From the NCBI RefSeq assembly GCF_022790535.1, contig NZ_LOHG01000004.1, forward strand, positions 90,007-141,917: 51,911 nucleotides of DNA, given 5' to 3'. The position numbers and the translations under genes are program-made. This DNA is from Pseudomonas maioricensis (GTDB lineage Bacteria > Pseudomonadota > Gammaproteobacteria > Pseudomonadales > Pseudomonadaceae). Each line of letters opens with the position of its first letter. Within the stretch, counting starts at the first letter, position 1. Shown piece after piece: positions 1 through 7,102 of this stretch. A model generated the notes under the pieces. That model was not told where the DNA came from. It did not search any database and was given only the letters and a program-made list of their open reading frames with translations.

Positions 1-9
1 CTCCTACAT
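1..9. repeat. Right end of a REP element cut by the window edge
   Basis: The first bases read CTCCTACA, which is the 3' terminus of the REP family found throughout this window. The rest of the element lies outside. Positions 10-136 contain no gene I can support. Confidence 0.4.
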
Positions 10-136
10 GGACTGCGCAATCTTCGTTCTCGTGATCAGCCGTTCCATGAGCAGCAGAGGCCAAGCGTTGCAAGTATCAGCGCCCTGCCCCTGCTCCTCG
101 CCAGCCTTAGCGTTTGTGTCTCTACCGACGTTTACG

Positions 137-619
137 TCATTTGCCTGGCAGGGTGCTGAGGCGCTTCATCGACCATCGAATCACGCTCTCAGAAAAGGCA
201 GGCCGAGAAGGCCAGACGGTTGTTCTCTGGAAATCCATTTCCAGCGTGTCGCCGATAAAGCGTCCATTGAAGGTGTGCACGGTCGTGTAGACGAGTTCAC
301 CATTCTGTTTTTTGAGCGGGGTGCGCGACTCGGCGGTTATACGGTCGCCGGTGCGAGTGAACGCGATGGGCGTATCCACGCCGGTGCCGTTGTCTTTGGT
401 GTAGTAGTCAAATTTCTTCAGGACCACATCGGGGTCCTCAACGGTACGCCAGTAGATGAAGTGGGTGTCGTCGACGAACATCAAATACGCATGCCAAGGC
501 ACAATTCGCGGCTGCTCTGTTTCGGCGTACCAGATTTTTTCCCGAACGCCGGAGCCCGGCAAACTCGCGCACCCCGAAAGGGTGAGTAGAAAAAGCGCGG
601 CAATCAGTATCTGTTTCAT
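137..619 (-). CDS. Putative lipoprotein of unknown function (160 aa)
   Basis: The protein starts with a short basic and hydrophobic signal and a clear lipobox, LSGC, with the lipidated Cys at about residue 17, so it should be anchored in the inner or outer membrane. The mature part is soluble-looking, rich in aromatic residues and beta-prone, and I do not recognise a family. I chose the ATG at 619 over the one at 703 because it begins the signal peptide directly and has an AGGA ribosome site nine bases upstream. The longer version would put 28 charged residues before the signal. Its stop lies just inside the left edge and no partner gene is visible. Confidence 0.8.
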   Translation of the reverse strand: MKQILIAALFLLTLSGCASLPGSGVREKIWYAETEQPRIVPWHAYLMFVDDTHFIYWRTVEDPDVVLKKFDYYTKDNGTGVDTPIAFTRTGDRITAESRTPLKKQNGELVYTTVHTFNGRFIGDTLEMDFQRTTVWPSRPAFSESVIRWSMKRLSTLPGK

Positions 620-746
620 GCGTCCATCCTGGATGATTCGTTGTCTGGCGTTATTGCGCTCGACAGCACCAAGCCGCTGTTTTGAGCGCGGCCACTTTAT
701 CACGCGGTCAGGTGCTGATGGTTTAGGTGGTGGCTGGTTGGAGGTG

Positions 747-789
747 GCGTGTCAGGGTGGACGCTTCGCGGGCAAGCGCGCTCCTACAG
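747..789. repeat. REP half-element
   Basis: The stretch GTGTCAGG followed by a GC-rich arm ending CTCCTACAG matches the 3' half of the window's REPINs. No matching 5' arm is visible. It lies just downstream of the methyltransferase stop. Confidence 0.5.
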
Positions 790-805
790 GGGCGGTGGGT
801 GTTTT

Positions 806-1564
806 TCAAGCGCCTGGCTTGCGGGCCCATGCGCCGAACATGACGTCGCCGATGTAGATGCTTTCGGACTGGGTGCGTTCTTCGTCCAGGCGGTGTTGCA
901 GGGTTTCGATGTCGACTTCTTCTGCTGTCGCCACGCCCAGCGCGATGATGCGTGGCAGGCAGGCGCGCACGATGTAGCCCAAGGCGTAAGCGCTGTCAGG
1001 CGTTTGCACGATGCATTCGGCGCGCACATTTTCGACGGTCAGCCCGGCCTTGGTGAAGATGGCGTGCAGGTTGAAGCCGATGTGCAGGTCGGCGCCTTCG
1101 CGCGCAATCATTTGCTGTAACCAGCCTTGCGCTTTTCGGTGCAGAGTAAACGCGTCGACGCTGGCCGGGGCCAAGGTGGTGTCGTGTTCCTGGAAGACCA
1201 TGACGCCGCCTGGACGAAGGTGCTTTGCCAACGCCGTGACGGCCGCAACGGTGTCCGCCTGATACATGAGCACTCGCCGACCGACGATGGCGTCGAACGT
1301 GCCAACCGATGCCGGGAGGTCAAGGAGCCCGCTCTGAATGAAGGTAGGCGAAGGTTGTTGATTGGCACTCGCACGGTTGCGGGCCGTGGCGAGCGCATTG
1401 TCATCGTGATCAATGCCCACGACTTCTCCGGTCTCCCCGACGAGGCTGCTTAGCAGAAAGGCCACGTCGCCCATTCCGCAGCCAGCGTCCAGCACGCGCA
1501 TCCCACTGTTAATACCGGCGTCCATGAGAAGTTGAGTGGTGAAGTCGTGTCTGGCAGTCGTCAT
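806..1564 (-). CDS. Class I SAM-dependent methyltransferase (252 aa)
   Basis: The sequence shows the Rossmann-type SAM site VLDAGCGMGD around residues 22-31, followed by the acidic end of strand 2 (VVGIDHD). This is motif I and II of small-molecule methyltransferases of the UbiE/Methyltransf_25 kind. The region after the core (VGRRVLMYQAD, HLRPGGVMVFQEHD) fits motifs post-I to III. The substrate cannot be inferred. The start at 1564 was chosen over an upstream in-frame codon at 1621 because an AGGAGC site sits just before it and the longer N-terminus is low-complexity. It is transcribed alone, upstream of the lipoprotein gene in the same direction. Confidence 0.85.
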   Translation of the reverse strand: MTTARHDFTTQLLMDAGINSGMRVLDAGCGMGDVAFLLSSLVGETGEVVGIDHDDNALATARNRASANQQPSPTFIQSGLLDLPASVGTFDAIVGRRVLMYQADTVAAVTALAKHLRPGGVMVFQEHDTTLAPASVDAFTLHRKAQGWLQQMIAREGADLHIGFNLHAIFTKAGLTVENVRAECIVQTPDSAYALGYIVRACLPRIIALGVATAEEVDIETLQHRLDEERTQSESIYIGDVMFGAWARKPGA

Positions 1565-1650
1565 GCGGCTAGCTCCTGAAATTGTGCGCGGAGTCTGAGG
1601 CACGTTTCCTGTTTGGCGCAATGAGCGCCCCGCCCGGCTGCCAGTTCGGA

Positions 1651-2301
1651 CTAGTAATCCAGCCGCCCGAACAATTCCCCGAATGGAATCATCACGTGCC
1701 CTTTAAACGCTGCACGGGTTTGCAGCCGTTGATACCACGCCTCGACGTGGGGAATATGAGGGCGCGGGATATCCAGATTGAAATAGCGGTAGAGGTTCGT
1801 GCCGGCGGGTATGTCTGCCAACGTGAGGTGCGGACCGGCGAGGAAGTCCTGCGTGCTCAGGACGTGGTCAAGCAGTTGGAAATATTGCGCACAGAGGGCC
1901 ACGTTTTTATCGACAGCGTTCATGTCGCGCCGGGCTTCGGGCGTTCTGTAAAAGCCCCAGAACACGCCCGTGAGAAACGCCGGTTGCAGCGTGCTCTGGG
2001 ACCAGTCCATCCAGCGGTCTATCTGCGAGCGACGTGCAGGGTCATCGCTCCAGAATGCTGCCTTGCCATAACGTGCCGCCAGATACCTGAGGATGCTGTG
2101 TGACTCCCAGACGACCGTCCCGTCGCTGTCCCTGATGACGGGCATTCGACCGTGCGGGTTCATCGCCAGGAATTCGGGGGTGTCTTTGAGACCGAACTCG
2201 CCTCCCGCCGGAATGTGCTCATGGGGCAATCCTAGTTCGCCGATGAGCCACATGACCTTCTGAACATTGAATGATGAACGCCTTCCCCACACTTCAAGCA
2301 T
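1651..2301 (-). CDS. Glutathione S-transferase family protein (216 aa)
   Basis: The N-terminal thioredoxin-like domain is typical: WGRRSSFNVQKVMW at the G-site, then NPHGRMPVI with the cis-proline, then the ESHSILRYLA glutathione-gamma-glutamyl loop. The alpha-helical C-terminal domain contains LTLADIPAGT, the N-capping box of GSTs. Length matches the usual 200-220 residues. A Ser in the first helix (GRRSSFN) is the likely catalytic residue. The AGGAGG site directly upstream fixes the start. It is a cytosolic enzyme for conjugation or reduction of electrophiles; the natural substrate is unknown. Confidence 0.9.
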   Translation of the reverse strand: MLEVWGRRSSFNVQKVMWLIGELGLPHEHIPAGGEFGLKDTPEFLAMNPHGRMPVIRDSDGTVVWESHSILRYLAARYGKAAFWSDDPARRSQIDRWMDWSQSTLQPAFLTGVFWGFYRTPEARRDMNAVDKNVALCAQYFQLLDHVLSTQDFLAGPHLTLADIPAGTNLYRYFNLDIPRPHIPHVEAWYQRLQTRAAFKGHVMIPFGELFGRLDY

Positions 2302-2425
2302 GCAGCCTCCTGGTCTTGGCTGGACGATGGCCAGCTCTACAGTTCGCTAAAGCTTACCTTGATTGAAATGGGTGGATGCATGCGAGATGGTTAAGCCGCA
2401 CTGGCGCTGCTGAACTGCCTTGGCT

Positions 2426-2716
2426 TTAGCCTTTCATGCGCTGTCGGTATTCCTGAATCATGGCTTTGGTGACGTCTTCTTTGTAGCACAGCGGCGCATA
2501 TCCGCCCGGCTTGCTGTAGGCGCTACGTTTGCCGCAGCTTCTGCCGTTGCGCATGGCGTTGTAGGGGCATGGGCAGTTGCCGGAATAAGAGGCGATGGAG
2601 TCGTCGATCAGGAGTTGGACGATGGTTGAATCGGGGATTTTGCTGTCCTTTGCGGAAACGGAAAATGCGCAGAGCAACGCCAGCAGCGCGACGAAGCTGA
2701 TTCCTGTCTTTCTCAT
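2426..2716 (-). CDS. Small secreted cysteine protein with CPCPYN motif (96 aa)
   Basis: A signal peptide (about 22 residues, ending VSA-KD) precedes a mature domain of about 74 residues. It contains the run GNCPCPYNAMRNGRSCGKRS followed by AYSKPGG and a Cys near the end (PLCYKEDV). Four cysteines suggest two disulfides in the periplasm. I recall this CPCPYN/RSAYSKPGG signature as recurring in small exported proteins of unknown function in many proteobacteria, sometimes near nucleases, but cannot name the domain. An AAGGA site six bases before the ATG at 2716 decides the start over a TTG two codons upstream. Confidence 0.8.
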   Translation of the reverse strand: MRKTGISFVALLALLCAFSVSAKDSKIPDSTIVQLLIDDSIASYSGNCPCPYNAMRNGRSCGKRSAYSKPGGYAPLCYKEDVTKAMIQEYRQRMKG

Positions 2717-2814
2717 GGCCAATCCTTAGCTGATGGGACGATATGTCCGAGCAGCCTTGTATCACGCCATCATTTCGCCACTAAGCTTTTTGTTTCCGAA
2801 TGTCGGGATTTGAG

Positions 2815-2845
2815 AGATTTGTCTCACCGGCGGCGAGACAAATCT
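2815..2845. terminator. Hairpin with 11-bp perfect arms
   Basis: Arms at 2815-2825 and 2835-2845 (AGATTTGTCTC and its complement) flank a nine-base GC-rich loop. It lies between the stop of the two-TM protein (2866) and the next gene start on the same strand. There is no strong T-run, so termination is probable rather than certain. It could also be a transcript-stabilising stem. Confidence 0.55.
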
Positions 2846-2865
2846 GTGCCAATGTCCGGGCGGTG

Positions 2866-3480
2866 TTATTGCTGCTTGGGTGGGTCGATCGGGTCCCAGT
2901 TGAAATGCTGGCGTTGGCCGATGCCGTTGAAGTCCACGCGGTAGGTGTGTTGCTTGCCGCCGATGTCGCACACGCCGATATAGTCGTGGTTGTGTTGTTC
3001 GCGAGGCGGCGGCAGCTCGATGCGGACGGTGCCTTTGCAGCCCTGATGATCGCAAGACGCTGTTTTGCGATACAGCAGGTAATCACCCGCTTCGTCGCGC
3101 TCGACCCAACGACCATCAATGAAACGAGCCTGCCCTTCGGGAATGGTTTGCAAGGCTATCTTGCCTTTGGTTTTGTAGAACACGAGGCCAAACATGCCGA
3201 CGATGGCGATGGCCCAGGCGAGGATTTTCCAGCCTAGGTTGAAGTAGGAAAAGATACCTACCGCATCGGCAAAAATGGACATGACGGAGAGCGCAAACGC
3301 CGGTATGGAACCTGCGAAATACCAGGCACCTTTGTTGACGCTGGCACGGCTTAACCGTTGCACGCTGCTGGCTACAACTTCGAACTCGATGGGGTTGCGC
3401 ATGGCGGATTGGCTCTGGGCGATGTTGATGTGATTGGCGTTACCGATAGAACCAATGTTGATGTTGTTGTCGTCGGACAT
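2866..3480 (-). CDS. Two-TM protein with N-terminal tandem NINIG repeat and C-terminal Cys/His domain (204 aa)
   Basis: Not a family I recognise. Residues 5-15 and 16-26 are two 11-residue units of the form N-x-I-N-I-(G/A), a beta-prone, Asn/Ile-rich tandem repeat at the extreme N-terminus. Two hydrophobic helices follow (about 51-72 and 82-102) with a basic KTKGK stop-transfer. The C-terminal part (about 115-204) is soluble and contains C143, C148, C171 and H178, a spacing that could bind one zinc. By the positive-inside rule both ends are probably cytoplasmic. The ATG at 3480 has only a weak GAG ribosome site. It sits in a stretch of accessory-looking genes next to the effector-like unit. 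Confidence 0.75.
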   Translation of the reverse strand: MSDDNNINIGSIGNANHINIAQSQSAMRNPIEFEVVASSVQRLSRASVNKGAWYFAGSIPAFALSVMSIFADAVGIFSYFNLGWKILAWAIAIVGMFGLVFYKTKGKIALQTIPEGQARFIDGRWVERDEAGDYLLYRKTASCDHQGCKGTVRIELPPPREQHNHDYIGVCDIGGKQHTYRVDFNGIGQRQHFNWDPIDPPKQQ

Positions 3481-3954
3481 GGTGTGTCTCGCTGTGGTTT
3501 CGGGGATGTGCGTTACGCAGCGTTAACGCTAGAGGGATGGGCTGCTTGATGCCAGTGAACACGATGCAGTTGCTCGCAGGCCTTGTGTAGCTTGGGTTTC
3601 AGAGGTGGTTGATCGGTATTGAAAATCGCGCAGATTCTCAATATTGCCGCTGCTTGGCGAAGAGGCGGACCTTAGCAAGGCTGGGCATAGGGCAGATCGC
3701 TGTCAGGGAAAAACAGACGAGTCCTACAGCAGAAGTAGGCAGCTGACTGAATTGGAATGCTTTTCTGTAGGAGCGAACTTGTTCGCGAAGAGGCCACTGC
3801 ACCCGCTACATAAGTACTGCCTGAAATACCGTCTTCCCGAATGAATTCGGTCCTACAGGTCCATCATGAACCCGAGGTGGGCGTGAATCAGTACGGGCGA
3901 ACGGGTTTGCTGCGCGACACCTTGGTGTCAGGACACTGCGACAGCTTCTCCTAG
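3481..3954. other. 474-bp intergenic region with REP-derived sequence
   Basis: No plausible gene is seen. The right half holds a degenerate REPIN (3765-3858). The left part should contain the promoter of the leftward two-TM protein and downstream sequence of the immunity-like genes. A second REP-like fragment around 3650-3740 is too decayed to delimit. Confidence 0.5.
3765..3858. repeat. Degenerate REPIN
   Basis: Begins CTGTAGGAGCGAACTTGTTC and ends TCCTACAG. The internal arms have diverged, so it is probably an old, immobile copy. Confidence 0.6.
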
Positions 3955-4413
3955 TCATCTCAGCTTCAACATGAGGGAAGAGACTAGAGCCCAGTCGAGT
4001 CCGATCAGGCTCGTCCGTGCGGAAATCTGAAGCAGTAGCCGGAGATGCGCAGGGAAATTTTCAATATCATCCGCGTCGAGACGGCCTGCCCGAATTGCAG
4101 CTCCGGGCCACAGTATTTCGAAGGAGATTCTGGCGGCCTCCCAACGCCGTTCCCTCCAACCCATAGAGTCAGTAGAACCACGACTCCAGCGATACTTGTC
4201 ACTGTTTTTCAATGCATCCAATATCGCATCTAAATGTCGAACACCGATGTACTGGGCAACCAGCCAGCCGAAAGTCATCAGCAAGTAAGGAGTCATGAGG
4301 AAAATGGCAGCAATCCATCGCGGCCAGAAGTCGATGTTCAATAGTTCCAGCCATCGTGAGTAATGCTCATATCTGGAGGCGTCAATGCAGTGGTTTGCAG
4401 AGGTCGTATCCAT
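3955..4413 (-). CDS. Small membrane protein, candidate immunity protein 2 (152 aa)
   Basis: Third gene of the unit with the LysM-like protein (4801-5988), four bases after the stop of its neighbour. It is a paralogue of that neighbour (4418-4804): RHLDAILDALKNS matches RHLDAMIDALKNS, and WPGAAIRAGRLDADDIENFP matches WPGPGLRLGEMDPDDLRKFP in the same order and spacing. One strong hydrophobic segment lies at about 30-57, with a weaker one near the C-terminus. The N-terminal 25 residues are extra compared with the paralogue. No known domain is recognised. Its position after a putative pore-forming toxin suggests membrane immunity, by inference only. There is little ribosome-site signal, so translation is probably coupled. 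Confidence 0.7.
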   Translation of the reverse strand: MDTTSANHCIDASRYEHYSRWLELLNIDFWPRWIAAIFLMTPYLLMTFGWLVAQYIGVRHLDAILDALKNSDKYRWSRGSTDSMGWRERRWEAARISFEILWPGAAIRAGRLDADDIENFPAHLRLLLQISARTSLIGLDWALVSSLMLKLR

Positions 4414-4417
4414 CCCG

Positions 4418-4804
4418 CTAGCGCAGCTCAGCCAGCACGTAAATGATCAAAAACCAGATCACGATGATCAGAGTCAAAACATGTTTGGCTTTGAGAAGCT
4501 TGCGCAGATATGCCGGAAATTTTCTGAGGTCGTCAGGATCCATTTCACCCAAACGCAATCCCGGTCCAGGCCACTGCACCATGCCACTGATGATCGCTAC
4601 AAGCAGGATGCGCTCGAACCAACCTTGATGACGTAAGCCCGTACGAGCCGTTATATAACGACTATTTTTCAAAGCGTCGATCATTGCATCCAAGTGACGA
4701 TTGGCCATGTACAAGCTGAGTACGAAGCTAATGATGATCAACAGAAAAGGTATCCCGATAAATAAAATTACCGCCCACGGAGACCAACTATTGATGTTCA
4801 TCAT
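4418..4804 (-). CDS. Small membrane protein, candidate immunity protein 1 (128 aa)
   Basis: The start codon overlaps the stop of the upstream LysM-like gene (ATGA at 4801-4804), a hallmark of tight translational coupling. Hydrophobic helices lie at about 9-33 and 106-125, with a weaker one around 65-80. The conserved middle block RHLDAMIDALKNS and the later WPGPG...DPDDLRKFPAYLRKLL are shared with the next gene, so the two arose by duplication. Membrane residence is what would be expected of a protein that blocks a pore-forming toxin at the inner membrane. The function is inferred from context; no family name is recalled. Confidence 0.75.
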   Translation of the reverse strand: MMNINSWSPWAVILFIGIPFLLIIISFVLSLYMANRHLDAMIDALKNSRYITARTGLRHQGWFERILLVAIISGMVQWPGPGLRLGEMDPDDLRKFPAYLRKLLKAKHVLTLIIVIWFLIIYVLAELR

Positions 4805-5988
4805 AGAGGCAATACCTCATATATCGCCTCTCCCATCATCTCTCCACCGATACCAACCCCGGTGGACCCCAGCCATGCACCCGCACCTATAAAAATTCCA
4901 ATACATATAACGCCAGGGACCCCTCCTGCTGCACCCAAAAGCGCGCAGATAGGCCCCGCTGTTCTAGCGGCTAGTTCTCCGCCAGCAAATCCTCCCGCGG
5001 TCGATCCAGCAAACTTCCCCCCTTCCGTAAACTTGATCTTCCTGCACGCCTCCGCATCCCTATGCCCGCACACTTCCTGAATCGCCAATACTGACGAAAC
5101 CCCGCCAATACCGATCCCGATGTAGCCACCCGCTTTCATGTATTTGGCAGCCTTGCTTACTGATTCGACGTGGGTGGAATAGCCGTGAATGCTTTTCGGG
5201 CCGCCGGCTTGTTTCCAGTGGTGGACAAGGCTTTGGGTGGAGATGCCGAGTGCTTTCTTCAGGTTGTGATGGTCACTCAAGGTGGTGAAGCTGCGCAGGC
5301 GGGTAGATTTCAGGAACTGGGCATTGAGTTGGCTGATAAGTATTTTGCGCTGGGCGAAGAACTCCGGGGAACTGAGGTTCCCTTGTTTGCGGAAGCTGTT
5401 CTGATGCAGCTCTTCGATGCCTTTCAACGTCTTGGAGATTTCGACCAAGTGCTTCTCCATCACGGCTGCGCTGACACCAAGCCAGGTGGAGCTCTGCCCA
5501 GTGAAGCTGACGATTTCCGCTGCGTGGCGGTGCATGAAATCGGCTTCGTCAGGGGTCAGCGGGGCCAGTGCGGCTTTGACTTGATGGGCCGCCTCCATGA
5601 GTTGGGATTCGGCGTAGGTGCATGAGGTGTTGTTGGGGTCGCTGAGTACGATCAGGGTGCCCGCTTTGACGATGTCCTCAAGGTTTGGGTTGAGGGCACT
5701 GAATTTGGTCAAGGCGCTGTCGGGCATGTTGTCGAACAACCCGTGGTAGAAGTCGTAGGTCGATACGCTCTGCGGGACGATGTAAAAGCCGGGCTCGGCG
5801 GCGGGCGCTGTTTCGGCAGCGATGAAGGTGCGCGGCTGCGGATTTTCGAAGCTGTAGTTGTGGGACGATGGGTATTGAGGTGCGTCGAGAATGGGCGGAT
5901 TGGGATCAATCTCAGGAGACCGCTGGCCGAATGCATAGCGCTTTTCAACCTCCATGTTGTTGGGGTTGGTCCTGATTCTGTCAGCCAT
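4801..5988 (-). CDS. Candidate antibacterial effector: LysM-like region plus glycine-zipper C-terminus (395 aa)
   Basis: There is no signal peptide. Residues 1-66 are Pro/Asn-rich. Residues about 67-116 (FYIVPQS...FSALNPNLEDIVKAGTL) resemble a LysM fold, a domain that precedes toxin modules in several type VI effectors. Residues 125-265 are predicted mostly helical. From 285 on the sequence becomes a series of GxxxG-rich hydrophobic stretches (285-303 and 326-385), as in membrane-inserting toxins; Tse4 of P. aeruginosa is a precedent for a glycine-zipper pore former. Two paralogous small membrane proteins follow directly. No PAAR, VgrG or Rhs part is present, so delivery would need cargo loading. 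The start has an AAGGAG site. Cytotoxicity and type VI export are inference. Confidence 0.75.
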   Translation of the reverse strand: MADRIRTNPNNMEVEKRYAFGQRSPEIDPNPPILDAPQYPSSHNYSFENPQPRTFIAAETAPAAEPGFYIVPQSVSTYDFYHGLFDNMPDSALTKFSALNPNLEDIVKAGTLIVLSDPNNTSCTYAESQLMEAAHQVKAALAPLTPDEADFMHRHAAEIVSFTGQSSTWLGVSAAVMEKHLVEISKTLKGIEELHQNSFRKQGNLSSPEFFAQRKILISQLNAQFLKSTRLRSFTTLSDHHNLKKALGISTQSLVHHWKQAGGPKSIHGYSTHVESVSKAAKYMKAGGYIGIGIGGVSSVLAIQEVCGHRDAEACRKIKFTEGGKFAGSTAGGFAGGELAARTAGPICALLGAAGGVPGVICIGIFIGAGAWLGSTGVGIGGEMMGEAIYEVLPL

Positions 5989-6426
5989 GACACCGGCTCC
6001 TTGCTGGTCAAAGGAGCGGAGCCTAGCAAGGCTACGAGCGGCGGTGACGGGGACGCGAGTGAATCAGAATGGTCCTACGGTGAATGTCGAAAAAGCTTGT
6101 GGGATTTAGCGGTGATGGAGCGTCTGGAAGGGGTCGGGTGACTGGGCTGGCCTCCTCCCGGCTGAGTCTGGTCCTACGCCATCGCGCCAATAGTTGGGAT
6201 TGCGCAGAACCTGTGGGAGCGAGGCTTGCCCGCGATAAGGTACATGCGATCTAAAGTGAATCGCGTCCAGCCTTATCGCGAGCACGCTCAGCTCCCACAC
6301 GTCCAATGGCTAATGCTGGAGGGCGTGCAGTCAGCATTACCGCAGCAGCACAATGCGTGGGCTCGTTCCTGGGGTTTACGGTAAAGTCTGTGCCCTGCCC
6401 GCCTCTGACCCATCAGGTTTATCGCT
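5989..6426. other. 438-bp intergenic region with a REPIN
   Basis: Divergent spacing between the leftward effector-like unit and the rightward zinc-finger gene. It should carry both promoters. Apart from the REPIN at 6211-6300 I see no gene or named motif. Confidence 0.5.
6211..6300. repeat. REPIN, GTGGGAGC variant
   Basis: Arms read CTGTGGGAGCGAGGCTTGCC and, inverted, CGAGCACGCTCAGCTCCCAC. It is a two-headed element of the same superfamily as the CTGTAGGAG copies, with G in place of A in the head. Confidence 0.7.
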
Positions 6427-6780
6427 GTGAAACTCACTCGACTCAACACGTTGCTTGCTCGTGCTTCTGCCTGGTTAAGAGGCAATCGTGAGCCTGTGGA
6501 CGAGTCGCAGGTGGTTGAGGATAAGCTGCTCGATGCGCCCCCCGTTGAACCTGTCAAACCAAAGGTCAGGAAGGCCAGGCCCAAGGCAGTGCCCAAGGCT
6601 GCAGCCGAGCCGAAAGCGCCCGCATGCCCGCATTGCAAGAAGGCAATGGTGCTGAAGGTGGCACGCACTGGAGCCAATGCCGGGGGGGATTTCTGGGGGT
6701 GTGGGAATTATCCGAAGTGCCGAGGCATCAGGGCGATCTTTGCGCCAATGGTTGATGACCAGCAGAAACGCAGTCGGTAG
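6427..6780 (+). CDS. Stand-alone topoisomerase-type zinc-finger protein (117 aa)
   Basis: The C-terminal third carries a C4 zinc ribbon with C67, C70, C92 and C98 and the block GGDFWGCGNYPKCRG. This is the zf-C4 finger found repeated at the C-terminus of DNA topoisomerase I, where it binds DNA. Here it is alone, preceded by a Lys/Pro/Ala-rich linker (about 38-64) that could also contact nucleic acid, and a short basic amphipathic N-terminus. No nuclease or topoisomerase core is present. The start is a GTG with a weak upstream CAGG. The stop codon TAG lies inside the head of a REP element. Role probably DNA-associated; otherwise unknown. Confidence 0.75.
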   Translation: MKLTRLNTLLARASAWLRGNREPVDESQVVEDKLLDAPPVEPVKPKVRKARPKAVPKAAAEPKAPACPHCKKAMVLKVARTGANAGGDFWGCGNYPKCRGIRAIFAPMVDDQQKRSR

Positions 6781-6846
6781 GAGCCAACTTGTTGGCGATG
6801 CGGTGGATCAGGTCTGCCGCCTCGCCAACACGTTGGCTTCTACAGG
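6777..6846. repeat. REPIN overlapping a stop codon
   Basis: Heads GGTAGGAGCCAACTTGTTGG and, inverted, CCAACACGTTGGCTTCTACA flank a short spacer. The TAG of the left head is the stop codon of the zinc-finger gene. Confidence 0.7.
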
Positions 6847-6847
6847 T

Positions 6848-7102
6848 TCAATGCTTGCCGCTCCCCTCTCCTTCAACCCCATGGCTGATCATCCAGCGAA
6901 TCATGCTCGCCAATGGCACGCGATGATGACGCACGGTGCACCAGGCCGCATCATCCTGGCTGAACAACTCGACGTAGCGGCTCAGTAATACGTGGCGGCC
7001 ATCGTCGGCCACGCGCAGTTCGATTTCGCGGCTGTGCAGTGACGCGGGGTTGGGGTTGCGGGTTCTGCGGTGCAGCACCAGGGCTTCGGTTTTATTGGTC
7101 AT
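6848..7102 (-). CDS. Small conserved protein downstream of mlaA (84 aa)
   Basis: Starts at the ATG overlapping the last codons of mlaA (stop 7092-7094), so the two genes form one transcript and are translationally coupled. The protein is short, soluble and basic at the N-terminus (LHRRTRNPNP). Its central part (REIELRVADDGRHVLLSRY) and C-terminal half (HHRVPLASMIRWM) have no domain I recognise. From memory, a similar small gene follows vacJ in other pseudomonads, which supports it as real. A role in phospholipid trafficking is possible from context only. Confidence 0.7.
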   Translation of the reverse strand: MTNKTEALVLHRRTRNPNPASLHSREIELRVADDGRHVLLSRYVELFSQDDAAWCTVRHHRVPLASMIRWMISHGVEGEGSGKH

